DNA of 54,553 bases from contig DGAG01000017.1 in assembly GCA_002382325.1 (NCBI GenBank), positions 1-54,553 on the forward strand. Direction: 5' to 3'. The DNA comes from Epsilonproteobacteria bacterium UBA4036 (lineage in GTDB: Bacteria; Campylobacterota; Campylobacteria; Campylobacterales; Arcobacteraceae). Made by a program: the position numbers and the translations under genes. The notes beneath the pieces were generated by a model. The model was not told where the DNA came from. It saw only the letters and a program-made list of their open reading frames with translations, and did not search any database. This document shows, piece after piece, positions 8,441 through 16,257 of the stretch. The first letter of the stretch is position 1. Every line of letters begins with the position of its first letter.

Positions 8441-9657
8441 AAAATATTTCGATTTCGACCTTTATTAATATCGTTTTTGCCGTAGCATTTTTCGCCATCA
8501 CCTTAGCCTTTGTCTTTTTTATTACCATTGATCGGCAAAAATATGTGATAACTCAACATCAACGTTACGATGTTATTGCAGAATCATTATTACAAAAACT
8601 GACCAACTATCCTACACAAGAGCAACTGACTCTTTTTTATGAACAATTTACAGTTGAAGAGATTAGCCAACGAGAAGAGAAGCTTGATATTATCAACAAT
8701 TCGCAACTTGAACTCATCAAAGATTCTTTTTTGGGAAGAATGCGAGTATTTAAACGAGAAAACAATTTTTATATTTATGTTCAACAACTCAGCTACAATA
8801 TTTTACTCAAAGATTTAAAGCCCAAACCTTATAACTTTCAAATTGCCTCTTTGGTGTATATTATCTTTTTGATGATATTTTATACGCTTTATATTTTGCT
8901 TCGAAAAAAGCTTTTGCCATTAAAAAAATTGCATAAACAAATTCAAGAATTCTCCAACGGAAATACGGATATTAAAATCAAAGTCAGCAGCAATGATGAA
9001 ATTGGCAAAATTGCCAAAAGTTTTGCCAATGCAATTGATTTTATTAAAAACCAATCCAATTCAAAAAATCTTTTTATGCGTAATATGATGCATGAACTAA
9101 GAACGCCCATTACCAAAGGGATGATTATTGCTGAAACCCTTCCCAATATTCAAGACAAACAAATTTTGCAAAATGCCTTTGAACGTATGAATAATATTAT
9201 TAAAGAACTCTCAACCGTCGAAAAAATCTCTTCCAATCTTTTAACCCTTCATAAAGAGAATATCCCTTTTGAAGCACTTTATCAAGCCACTTTGAAAATT
9301 ATGTTACTTGAAAATTTGCCCCTTAAAAAAGAGTTTAACTCATTTTCTTTATACGTTGACGTTGACCTTTTTTGTATTGTTTTAAAAAATTTATTGGATA
9401 ATGCTTTGAAATTTAACACACAAAAAGAACTTATCGCCATTGCCAATGAAGAAAAAATTGAGATTATCTCATACGGTGAAAAACTCAAACACGACCTTGA
9501 CTATTATACTGAGCCTTTTTCACAAGAGGAAAAAAGAAGCGACGGATTTGGTTTGGGACTTTATATTGTTAAAACCATTTTGGATTTACATCATTTCTCC
9601 TTCACCTACTCTCATAAGGAAGGAAAAAATATCTTTACGATTGGATTGAATGCTTAG
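8437..9657 (+). CDS. cprS: CprS/ArsS-like sensor histidine kinase
   Basis: A 406-residue inner-membrane sensor kinase. It has a helix at about 7-31, a short periplasmic domain of about 100 residues, a second helix at about 136-157, a HAMP linker (KKLHKQIQEFSNGNTDIKIK) and the H-box MMHELRTPITKG with phospho-accepting His219. The catalytic domain has N-box LLDNALKFN and G-box SDGFGLGLYIVKTIL. The small size and H-box resemble the ArsS/CprS sensor group of Campylobacterota. It overlaps cprR by ATGA. Its 3' end overlaps the tail of the convergent Cys-rich gene by 23 bases. Confidence 0.9.
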   Translation: MKNISISTFINIVFAVAFFAITLAFVFFITIDRQKYVITQHQRYDVIAESLLQKLTNYPTQEQLTLFYEQFTVEEISQREEKLDIINNSQLELIKDSFLGRMRVFKRENNFYIYVQQLSYNILLKDLKPKPYNFQIASLVYIIFLMIFYTLYILLRKKLLPLKKLHKQIQEFSNGNTDIKIKVSSNDEIGKIAKSFANAIDFIKNQSNSKNLFMRNMMHELRTPITKGMIIAETLPNIQDKQILQNAFERMNNIIKELSTVEKISSNLLTLHKENIPFEALYQATLKIMLLENLPLKKEFNSFSLYVDVDLFCIVLKNLLDNALKFNTQKELIAIANEEKIEIISYGEKLKHDLDYYTEPFSQEEKRSDGFGLGLYIVKTILDLHHFSFTYSHKEGKNIFTIGLNA

Positions 9658-10072
9658 GTAACACTTTTTTCATAATGGTTTTCCAATCACGATTAAAATG
9701 TTTTTTAATATAATCAATCTTATGAGGCACTTGACATCCTGCACAATTTTGGTGAATATACCCCTCACCTATAAATTGTGCTCCGTCTTTTGAATCAATG
9801 CTGCAATACGAAAAAAGTGTTTTCTCTTCAACTTGTTTAAAGCCATTGTCATCAAACCTAAAATTAGGACACGCACACAAATAACAATTTAAGCTTTCCA
9901 TATCGTGGCATTTTTTGTTTTGCGCGTATAAAGGACAAAAATCAAACTCTTTTTCTTTCATATTCTCAAAATCAAAATAGGCAATGACTTCATCATCTGT
10001 TTGATCTTTTAATTTTTCCATAATGTGCGCATGCTTTTTGGCATGGGCATCAAACCACTTTTTATAAGACAT
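9635..10072 (-). CDS. Cys-rich Zn-finger-like protein of cobalamin loci (COG2158 type)
   Basis: A 145-residue cytoplasmic protein with eight cysteines at residues 46, 55, 63, 66, 68, 90, 110 and 113. The arrangement CPLY-CH-NCYLCACP-YC-NCAGCQVPH matches the cysteine-rich small domain (COG2158 type) often encoded beside cobalamin genes, with the diagnostic C-x2-CxCP core and terminal CxxCxxPH. It probably binds a metal or Fe-S cluster; its role in B12 metabolism is unknown. It is the last gene of the cob operon here and overlaps the preceding 98-residue gene by 11 bases. Its 3' end overlaps cprS on the other strand. Confidence 0.75.
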   Translation of the reverse strand: MSYKKWFDAHAKKHAHIMEKLKDQTDDEVIAYFDFENMKEKEFDFCPLYAQNKKCHDMESLNCYLCACPNFRFDDNGFKQVEEKTLFSYCSIDSKDGAQFIGEGYIHQNCAGCQVPHKIDYIKKHFNRDWKTIMKKVLPKHSIQS

Positions 10073-10358
10073 TCGTTACAGTGGCCTTATCGTTGTCTAC
10101 TTTTACATGTACAGTGAGTTCATACGCATCTTCATGGTCAATTCCCACACAAAGTTCATACGTCTTTCCATTTTCTAAACTTTCCCATTTTTCACAAAAT
10201 TTGATGCTATCTTCTCCATCATAATTGTAGTTTTCAAACGCTGCTTCCACTTCATCTTTTAAACCATCAAGATGGATGTCTTCGAGAGATTCGATATTTT
10301 CTATGACTTTTTTCAATGTTGTTCTAAATTTGGTTAAATCCAATGAATCTTCAAACAT
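10062..10358 (-). CDS. Small acidic protein of unknown function in cob operon
   Basis: A 98-residue, strongly acidic soluble protein with no signal peptide or membrane helix. It starts MFEDSLDLTKFRTTLKK, with a mixed helix/strand pattern and a C-terminal beta-like stretch (KTYELCVGIDHEDAYELTV). I do not recognise a family. A Shine-Dalgarno (AAAGGAT) precedes the start. It lies 28 bases after cbiB and overlaps the Cys-rich gene, so it is probably co-transcribed with cobalamin genes. Confidence 0.7.
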   Translation of the reverse strand: MFEDSLDLTKFRTTLKKVIENIESLEDIHLDGLKDEVEAAFENYNYDGEDSIKFCEKWESLENGKTYELCVGIDHEDAYELTVHVKVDNDKATVTNVL

Positions 10359-10386
10359 ACTAATCCTTTAATTGCTTTTTTAATAA

Positions 10387-11265
10387 TTAAGCCATTTTAG
10401 CAAAAACGGTTAAAACTATAATAAGAAAAATATCTAATTTTATTTGCAAAGTCAATGACCGTTTTAAATCTTCTTGCGTAATATCTTTTCGCCCTACTCC
10501 AAAATAAGGTTTCTCTTTGATTTTCCCAAAATACGACGTTGCTCCTCCAAGAGCGATTCCCAAACTCAAACTCATGGCACTGATGGGCAAGCCTGCATTG
10601 GGGCTTTCATGGTGTTTCCCCAAAGCATAAAATCTTAAAAAAGCTTCTTTGCTTAAAAACAATAAAGCAATCAATAAAGCCGTAATCCTTGCGGGAATAA
10701 AATTGGCAACATCATCGAGTTTTGCACTGAACTTTCCAAATTTTTCATACTTTTCATTTTTGTATCCGACCATAGAATCAAGCGTATTAATCGCTTTATA
10801 GACAAACAAACCCCCTATTCCAAAGCACAACAAATAAAACAAAGGGGCAATCACTCCATCACTTAAATTTTCAGCATAGGTTTCAATAGCCGCTTTATTG
10901 ATATCGCTTGAACTTAAGTTTTGTGTATCACGACTGACCAAATATTTGATTTTCCAAGGGGTATGAAGAACTTCTTGGACACTCTCATACAACGATTTTG
11001 ATGCCAATCCAGTAGAAGCTATGAGAGCTAAAATAAAAACATTTTCTATAAAATAATCCACTAAAAAAGCCATACTTCCTACAATCAAAATCAAACTTGA
11101 TGTAAGAAGAAAACCTCGAAAGACAGAATCTTTATAACAGTTATTTTCAAACCATTTAATGTAATCTCCCATAAAAATCACAGGATGTTTATACTGTTTT
11201 ATAAAAGAAAATTCACCAAAAATTCTGTCAATAATATAAGCAAAAAGTGCTAACTCAAAGTACAT
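10387..11265 (-). CDS. cbiB: Adenosylcobinamide-phosphate synthase
   Basis: A 292-residue membrane protein (four to five helices) of the CbiB/CobD family, which amidates adenosylcobyric acid with aminopropanol phosphate to give adenosylcobinamide phosphate. Family marks are the N-terminal AYIIDRIFGEF with KHPVIFMGDYIKWFE, the central RDTQNLSSSDINKAAIETYAENLSDGVIAPLFY, MVGYKNEKYEKFGKFSAKLDD and the C-terminal SPNAGLPISAMSLSLGIALGG. Its start overlaps the end of cbiP by 11 bases, showing direct coupling to the previous pathway step. Confidence 0.93.
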   Translation of the reverse strand: MYFELALFAYIIDRIFGEFSFIKQYKHPVIFMGDYIKWFENNCYKDSVFRGFLLTSSLILIVGSMAFLVDYFIENVFILALIASTGLASKSLYESVQEVLHTPWKIKYLVSRDTQNLSSSDINKAAIETYAENLSDGVIAPLFYLLCFGIGGLFVYKAINTLDSMVGYKNEKYEKFGKFSAKLDDVANFIPARITALLIALLFLSKEAFLRFYALGKHHESPNAGLPISAMSLSLGIALGGATSYFGKIKEKPYFGVGRKDITQEDLKRSLTLQIKLDIFLIIVLTVFAKMA

Positions 11266-12643
11266 CTACAATCTTTTGCACATCAAGTTTTTCTTTCATT
11301 GTTGAAATAAATTGAGTTACGGTTTGTGTTTTATACGCTTGAAAATCAAATCCGTTGTACGAAGGATTTATTGCTTTTAAAAGTGTGGTTCGAAAAGCAT
11401 TGTTATCAAATATACCGTGAACAAATGCGCCTTTTAAGCTATCTTTTTCAAAACTCAAGGGATATTTTAAAGAAATTCCATGATGGATTTCAAACCCGTT
11501 TAACGTATGCCCAAAGAGTTCAAAAGAGGCTTTTTTAAGCACTTTATCTTTTTGAAAAATAATTGTATCTTCTATAAAACCTAAACCTTGTTCAACTTTG
11601 GGTTCTTTATTTTCAATTTGTAAACTATCATCAAGTGTTTCAAACATCATTTCATAGCCCCCACAAATTCCATATATGGGTTTTTTCGAGTTTTTAAGTT
11701 GTTCAAATAAACCGGTTTTCTTTAGCCACAACAAATCTTGAATAACCAATTTTGACCCAGGAAGAATAATCAAATCAAACTTTTGTAACGAAATATTCGA
11801 TTCGATAAATTCGACAAGCACTTCATCATCGGCAATTAAAGGTTCTATGTCATTGTAGTTGCTCATAGTAGGATATGAAATCACTCCAATATCCAGCTTT
11901 TTATTGGTGGGATTTTGCACAAAATTTTTTAAACTCGCACTGTCTTCAAAGCCCAAATTGAAAGGCACATACGGCAATACACCCAAAACTGGGATTTTAA
12001 ATTGTGTTTGGATGATTTCAATGCCTTTATCAAACAAGGATAAATCACCTCGAAATTTATTGACAATCACCCCAATAACATTGGCACGCAATTTCTCCGG
12101 CAAAAGATTATACACACCCCAAATAGAGGCAAATACGCCCCCTTTTTCAATATCGGCTACAAGTATAATTTTGGTATTAAAGTGTGTGGCAATAAAAATA
12201 TTGGAGAGGTCTTTGTCCATCAAATTAAGCTCCACAGGACTTCCCGCACCCTCACACACCACACAATCATAACGTGCGTCCAGATACTCAAAACATCGTA
12301 CAACAGCTGGTTTAAGCAAATCCAAATCACGGTAGTATTCAAGCACTTCTTTGTTCTCAACGACTTTTCCCTCAACAATTAAGGAAGCCGAGTTTCCTCG
12401 TCCAGATTTAAGTAATACGGGATTTAAATGATATGATGTTGGTACGCCTAAAACTTCGGCTTGAAAATATTGAGCAACAGCAATTTCACTGCCATCATCA
12501 CAGACATGAGCATTGTTCGAAACATTTTGAGCTTTAAAGGGAGCTACTTTATACCCCAAATCTTGAATAATTTTTGCAATTACAAAGGTGAGAGTTGATT
12601 TTCCAGCGTCACTTGAAGTGCCAAATATTGAGATGTTATTCAT
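11255..12643 (-). CDS. cbiP: Cobyric acid synthase (glutamine-dependent)
   Basis: A 462-residue CbiP/CobQ enzyme that amidates four side chains of adenosylcobyrinic acid diamide. The N-terminal synthetase domain has the P-loop-like GTSSDAGKSTL, then FKAQNVSNNAHV and EGAGSPVELNL. The C-terminal glutaminase domain has the nucleophile Cys in IYGICGGYEMM and the His in GAFVHGIFDN. The ATG lies inside the 8-base overlap ATGAATAA with the preceding KAP NTPase gene, so translation may be coupled to that cassette. Slightly shorter than the usual 480-500 residues but complete. Confidence 0.94.
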   Translation of the reverse strand: MNNISIFGTSSDAGKSTLTFVIAKIIQDLGYKVAPFKAQNVSNNAHVCDDGSEIAVAQYFQAEVLGVPTSYHLNPVLLKSGRGNSASLIVEGKVVENKEVLEYYRDLDLLKPAVVRCFEYLDARYDCVVCEGAGSPVELNLMDKDLSNIFIATHFNTKIILVADIEKGGVFASIWGVYNLLPEKLRANVIGVIVNKFRGDLSLFDKGIEIIQTQFKIPVLGVLPYVPFNLGFEDSASLKNFVQNPTNKKLDIGVISYPTMSNYNDIEPLIADDEVLVEFIESNISLQKFDLIILPGSKLVIQDLLWLKKTGLFEQLKNSKKPIYGICGGYEMMFETLDDSLQIENKEPKVEQGLGFIEDTIIFQKDKVLKKASFELFGHTLNGFEIHHGISLKYPLSFEKDSLKGAFVHGIFDNNAFRTTLLKAINPSYNGFDFQAYKTQTVTQFISTMKEKLDVQKIVDVL

Positions 12644-13922
12644 GGATTAAAATACCAGTTTCTATGAATTTGCTGATTCTATTAAAGTTTATTGCTTCTG
12701 CTTCATTATTACTTTTTATACAATTTTCTTTATTTACTAAACCTATAAAAAGCTCACTTTTTATAAGAGATTCATGCCTTTCAATAAACTCCTTTAATCT
12801 ATTATTATCTCCATAATCTATACTCATTTGTTCTATTTGATTTAAATTATATTTATTTAAATCTAATTCTTGAGGTATTGTAATCTTTGATTTAACCAAA
12901 AAGCTAATCAACTTTGTTTTTTCAGTTTTCAAATTCTTTTCACCCTTTACATGATTAAACATATCATAACCACTTATAGGATTATTCACTTCATAAGATG
13001 CTTCAAATATATGATGATTTAAAACAAAATTAATATTTGTAAAAATAAAACATTTTAAATAATTATCATGGTCTATTCTTGTTTTTTCAATCCACTCAAC
13101 TAAATTATCCAAAACTTGAATATAAATTCTTGCATTTAACTCTTGTGTTTCTTCAATCGTTTTTAAAATAATTTGTTTATATTTTCTTAATTTTAAATAT
13201 TCAAATTTCTTTTTATCATCTTTTTTTCTTTTATAAAATATTAAATTAAACAACTCTTTAATACTCGGCTCATATTTTAAAAACTTAGCTACTGATTTCT
13301 CTTTTACATTTGAAAAAATCTTTTTTTCTTCACCTTCAAAAACATCATCATTTAAAATAATCACTACTTTACAATCAAAGTTTAAAGTCAATTGAGTAAT
13401 AAATCCAAATAAGTCGTTTAAATCTATCTCTTTTGATTTTCTTTCAAAATCATCAAAACAAATTATTGCACCACTATTTAAATGCTCTTCCGTTCTTTTT
13501 AATTTTTTATCATCTAATATTTTTTCTAAATTTTCAAATGGTTTATCAGAAATTTTTGATATATCTAAACTTACACCTAAAATACTAATTGCTCCAAAAA
13601 AAGATGAAGCTAAATTAACTGAATTTTTTGCGAGATTCTTTCCCTTTTCAATTACTTTATAAGAATCAACACTTTCAAATATTTTTAAAAATATTTCATT
13701 TTTAATCTCTTGAATAGAAGTTTTACCATAAAGACTTATATAATGATTGGGGATTTTTTTATATTTGTCATTTAAAACCGTTTGAATTTTATTTTGCCAA
13801 AAATGAGTTTTCCCACTTCCCCATTTGCCTGAAAGCATAATCACTTTACCATTTGAAATATCACTTTTCAAATAACCATCTTCACCAATTAAATATTTTT
13901 CTAAACTTTTTTGATTACTCAT
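12636..13922 (-). CDS. KAP-family P-loop NTPase, third gene of inserted cassette
   Basis: A 428-residue predicted ATPase with Walker A GKWGSGKTHF (residues 32-41), Walker B IICFDDFE (153-160) and a sensor-like VVIILNDD (187-193). A moderately hydrophobic stretch at about 101-121 lies between Walker A and B, the place where KAP NTPases carry membrane helices, so membrane contact is possible. The C-terminal half is Lys/Glu/Asn-rich and helical without a recognised domain. KAP NTPases occur in many phage-defence loci, but the activity here is unknown. Base composition is visibly more AT-rich than in the flanking cob genes. It overlaps the AbiEii-like gene by 8 bases (ATGAGTAA) and cbiP by 8 bases (ATGAATAA). 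Confidence 0.8.
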   Translation of the reverse strand: MSNQKSLEKYLIGEDGYLKSDISNGKVIMLSGKWGSGKTHFWQNKIQTVLNDKYKKIPNHYISLYGKTSIQEIKNEIFLKIFESVDSYKVIEKGKNLAKNSVNLASSFFGAISILGVSLDISKISDKPFENLEKILDDKKLKRTEEHLNSGAIICFDDFERKSKEIDLNDLFGFITQLTLNFDCKVVIILNDDVFEGEEKKIFSNVKEKSVAKFLKYEPSIKELFNLIFYKRKKDDKKKFEYLKLRKYKQIILKTIEETQELNARIYIQVLDNLVEWIEKTRIDHDNYLKCFIFTNINFVLNHHIFEASYEVNNPISGYDMFNHVKGEKNLKTEKTKLISFLVKSKITIPQELDLNKYNLNQIEQMSIDYGDNNRLKEFIERHESLIKSELFIGLVNKENCIKSNNEAEAINFNRISKFIETGILIHE

Positions 13923-14622
13923 ATGCTTTTCCTATTAATTTAATATTGTCTTGAATAATATTTTTTCCATTCAAAGCAATTTTTTCAAACTCTTTGGTTT
14001 GAGGTTCTATTTTTTCAAGTTCTAAAATATATCTTTTCTCGTCCAATGTATTTAACGATGCAGTTAAAATTTCCAAATCATCAAAAGTTATGAACCTTGA
14101 AACAATAAGTTTTTCTATCATACTTGTATCAAAAGATACCGCCATGGCAATGTCAAAAATATCTCTGGTCAGATTATCTTGCTTTCTGTACTTTATTTTT
14201 TTGGCAATTATATCTTCTATGGATTCATAAAAAAGTTCATATTCTAAAGGAAGAATTTCATTTTTTATAGGTCTATTGATAATGGCTTCATTGAGCAAAA
14301 AATCGACTTTTATCTCCTCTTTGGTTTTTAGTTGTATATGATGATTCATTCCATCAAATCTGTACTCATTCCTATCAAACAGTTCTGTTTCATCAATGTA
14401 CCATTTAGGATTTAAGAAGTCAAAAAGTTGAGATTCGGTTATAAATATATCAATATCAAAAGATTTTCTATGATTAAAATGAAACATTGCTAATGCGGTT
14501 CCTCCACCAAAAACCCACCAGTTTTTAAGCGTTGATTGTTTTTCAATGGGAGCTAATATTTCGTAATAAACTCTGTTAAGCGTATTTATTTGTTGTTCAA
14601 AATTATTTAAGTAACCATTCAT
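13915..14622 (-). CDS. AbiEii/AbiGii-like nucleotidyltransferase (probable toxin)
   Basis: A 235-residue protein of the AbiEii (DUF1814) nucleotidyltransferase group. The core motif is at residues 38-60: FGGGTALAMFHF, then HRKSFDIDIF with metal-binding Asp56 and Asp58. A third acidic residue fits KVDFLL (Asp107), and the family motif IV appears as EDIIAKKIKYRKQDN with RDIFDIAMA (about 136-161). Proteins of this family act as toxins in type IV toxin-antitoxin and abortive-infection systems, transferring nucleotides to RNA. Its start lies inside the last 20 bases of the HTH gene and its end overlaps the NTPase gene, so the three proteins are made from one message. Toxicity is inferred. Confidence 0.82.
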   Translation of the reverse strand: MNGYLNNFEQQINTLNRVYYEILAPIEKQSTLKNWWVFGGGTALAMFHFNHRKSFDIDIFITESQLFDFLNPKWYIDETELFDRNEYRFDGMNHHIQLKTKEEIKVDFLLNEAIINRPIKNEILPLEYELFYESIEDIIAKKIKYRKQDNLTRDIFDIAMAVSFDTSMIEKLIVSRFITFDDLEILTASLNTLDEKRYILELEKIEPQTKEFEKIALNGKNIIQDNIKLIGKAYE

Positions 14623-15169
14623 ATTGTGGAATTACCTTTGTGTTGTGTTGATTGATGTAGTATTCATAAAGTTTTTTCAGATTTGCTTTTTCAATATTGT
14701 ATACTTCACAATACTTAATAACATCCTCATAACTGACCTCTTTAAAAAGTATTGTAATTGCATATTGGTATTGAATATTGGTTGTCGCTGTTGAAAATAT
14801 GGTGTATAAATCATCTAAATTATAATGCAATCTTTTATCGCTGATTGAGTTATTTATTGTTGCAAGTATCCATTTTGCAGTAGATATTTTTTTCTCTTCT
14901 TGCGACAACTCATTGTAAGGTTTGATAAAGGCATACTCTTCTTTGTCCAAAAACAAATCATACTCTACTTGTTTCATCAATATAAATTCAGGTTTCAAAC
15001 CAAAAAATCGTGCAAATTTTTTTGCAGTATGAAGGGTAAAACCTCGTTTCTTCTGATAAAGTTCACTGATGGTTTTTTTACCTATTTGTAACACATCACA
15101 CAGTTTATCTTGGGTGATTTTATTGGGTTCTATGTACTTTTCTTTTAGAAAATCTATGGGTGCTAACAT
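14603..15169 (-). CDS. XRE/HigA-type HTH protein, probable antitoxin and autorepressor
   Basis: A 188-residue protein. Residues about 15-60 form an XRE/Cro-type helix-turn-helix (NKITQDKLCDVLQIGKKTI, then TAKKFARFFGLKPEFIL) resembling HigA antitoxins. The C-terminal ~110 residues are helical and unassigned. As first gene of the cassette, next to a nucleotidyltransferase toxin, it is the likely antitoxin. This differs from classical AbiE, whose antitoxin AbiEi has a different winged HTH. Two copies of a palindrome lie immediately upstream, one inside the promoter and one over the ribosome binding site, which points to self-repression. The Shine-Dalgarno AGGA lies within operator 1. Confidence 0.8.
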   Translation of the reverse strand: MLAPIDFLKEKYIEPNKITQDKLCDVLQIGKKTISELYQKKRGFTLHTAKKFARFFGLKPEFILMKQVEYDLFLDKEEYAFIKPYNELSQEEKKISTAKWILATINNSISDKRLHYNLDDLYTIFSTATTNIQYQYAITILFKEVSYEDVIKYCEVYNIEKANLKKLYEYYINQHNTKVIPQYEWLLK

Positions 15170-15174
15170 TTTTT

Positions 15175-15193
15175 ATTATCCTATTATGATAAT
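15175..15193. promoter_or_regulatory. Operator 1 of HTH/AbiEii/KAP cassette
   Basis: ATTATC-N7-GATAAT, 19 bp, with the inner bases also mostly palindromic (TA-T-TA). It begins 5 bases upstream of the HTH start codon and covers its Shine-Dalgarno. The same pattern with identical spacing recurs 34 bp away (15209-15227). Confidence 0.7.
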
Positions 15194-15206
15194 TTTATTC
15201 AAAAAT

Positions 15207-15229
15207 ATATTATCGTAATATGATAATAT
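15207..15229. promoter_or_regulatory. Operator 2 of HTH/AbiEii/KAP cassette, inside the promoter
   Basis: A 23-bp palindrome with a single mismatched pair: ATATTATC-GTAATAT-GATAATAT. It fills the whole 17-bp spacer and the -10 hexamer of the cassette promoter, so a bound protein would block RNA polymerase. Its core matches operator 1. Confidence 0.75.
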
Positions 15230-15235
15230 TGTCAA
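15207..15235 (-). promoter_or_regulatory. Near-consensus sigma-70 promoter of the HTH/AbiEii/KAP cassette
   Basis: On the minus strand TTGACA (15235-15230), a 17-base spacer and TAATAT (15212-15207) form an almost perfect housekeeping promoter, placing the transcript start near 15200, about 30 bases before the HTH start codon. It lies 5 bases beyond the cobC stop codon, so the cassette and the downstream cbiP-cbiB genes have their own promoter. Confidence 0.8.
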
Positions 15236-15240
15236 CCCTT

Positions 15241-16257
15241 TTAAATATTAATACTCTCCAAAGCATTTTTAAAGCACTCAATGTCTCTTTGACTTTTAAC
15301 CGCAATTCGTACATACGAATCATCTAAAAAATCAAAGTTTTCGCAACTTCGCACCATGATTTTAAAAGGTTTGAGTTTTTCTTGAAAGGTTTTGGCATTT
15401 AGGGTGTTAAGTTGCACTAAAAAATAGTTGGCACTACTTGGAAAAACTGTTTTAAATAAAGGTGAGCTTTTAAGTGTTTGCTCCATTAAGGCATTGTTTT
15501 TTGTATTGATGGTTTTTGCCAGCTGTTTAAAACTTTTGTCTTTTAAGGCTTCTTGCAAATAGTGTGAGTCAAATTGTGAGAGTTTCCACATAGGCTCATT
15601 TTTTTGTAACGCTTTGATATTTTGAGTGTTTGAAACCAATGTTCCTACTCGAATTCCCGCACTGGAATAAAACTTTGTCATGGATTTTAAAATGTATAGA
15701 TTATCATACTCTTTTAAAAATCGTGTGGCACCTTTTTCATAGGTAAAATCCAAAAAAGACTCATCGACAAGTACCGTACACTTTTGCGTTTTCCAATAGG
15801 CTAAAAAGTTCTCAAGCTCATAAAAAGAGGCCTCAGGCGTGCTTGGATTGACAAAAATCACTAATGAATTTTCTTTGACATCGCATTGCAAATTGTTAAA
15901 ACGGTTGATTAATTCCAACTCATAGTTAAAGGTTTTGGCTGCTTTTTTATACTCCAAATAAGCCGGAGAATAAATCGTACACTTCTTTAAATCCAAATGT
16001 CTAAACAAGGTAAAAATCGCACTGCTTCCGCCATTGAACAGTTCTATTTGCTCTTTTTTTATACCATAATTGTCTGCAATGGCTTGATATAATTTATCAT
16101 ACGTAGGATAAGAAGCGATATTTAACGCATTAAAATCCAACGTTATATGAGGTTTGACAAAGTTGATGTTTGAAGATAAATCAATGACCTCTTCAATATC
16201 ACATCCAAGCTCTTTTGCAAAAGCTTCGATTTGTCCTCCGTGTTCGTAGGTTTTCAT
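15241..16257 (-). CDS. cobC: CobC/CobD-type threonine-phosphate decarboxylase
   Basis: About 338 residues, fold-type I PLP enzyme. Its role is decarboxylation of L-threonine phosphate to (R)-1-amino-2-propanol phosphate for the cobinamide side chain. The N-terminus YEHGGQIEAFAKELG plus DLSSNINF, FNGGSSAIF, FVNPSTPEAS, VDESFLDF (Asp165) and KSMTKFYSSAGIRVG with PLP-binding Lys195 match the family. I chose ATG at 16257 because it overlaps the cobS stop (ATGA) and begins the conserved N-terminus. The open frame extends further upstream, but that part is cobS in another frame. The next gene downstream is the inserted HTH cassette. Confidence 0.9.
   Translation of the reverse strand: MKTYEHGGQIEAFAKELGCDIEEVIDLSSNINFVKPHITLDFNALNIASYPTYDKLYQAIADNYGIKKEQIELFNGGSSAIFTLFRHLDLKKCTIYSPAYLEYKKAAKTFNYELELINRFNNLQCDVKENSLVIFVNPSTPEASFYELENFLAYWKTQKCTVLVDESFLDFTYEKGATRFLKEYDNLYILKSMTKFYSSAGIRVGTLVSNTQNIKALQKNEPMWKLSQFDSHYLQEALKDKSFKQLAKTINTKNNALMEQTLKSSPLFKTVFPSSANYFLVQLNTLNAKTFQEKLKPFKIMVRSCENFDFLDDSYVRIAVKSQRDIECFKNALESINI

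Noticed and set aside
12636..15240. Insertion sequence or prophage fragment carrying the HTH/AbiEii/KAP genes
   Set aside because: No transposase, integrase, terminal inverted repeats or target duplication could be seen; both edges are tight gene junctions.
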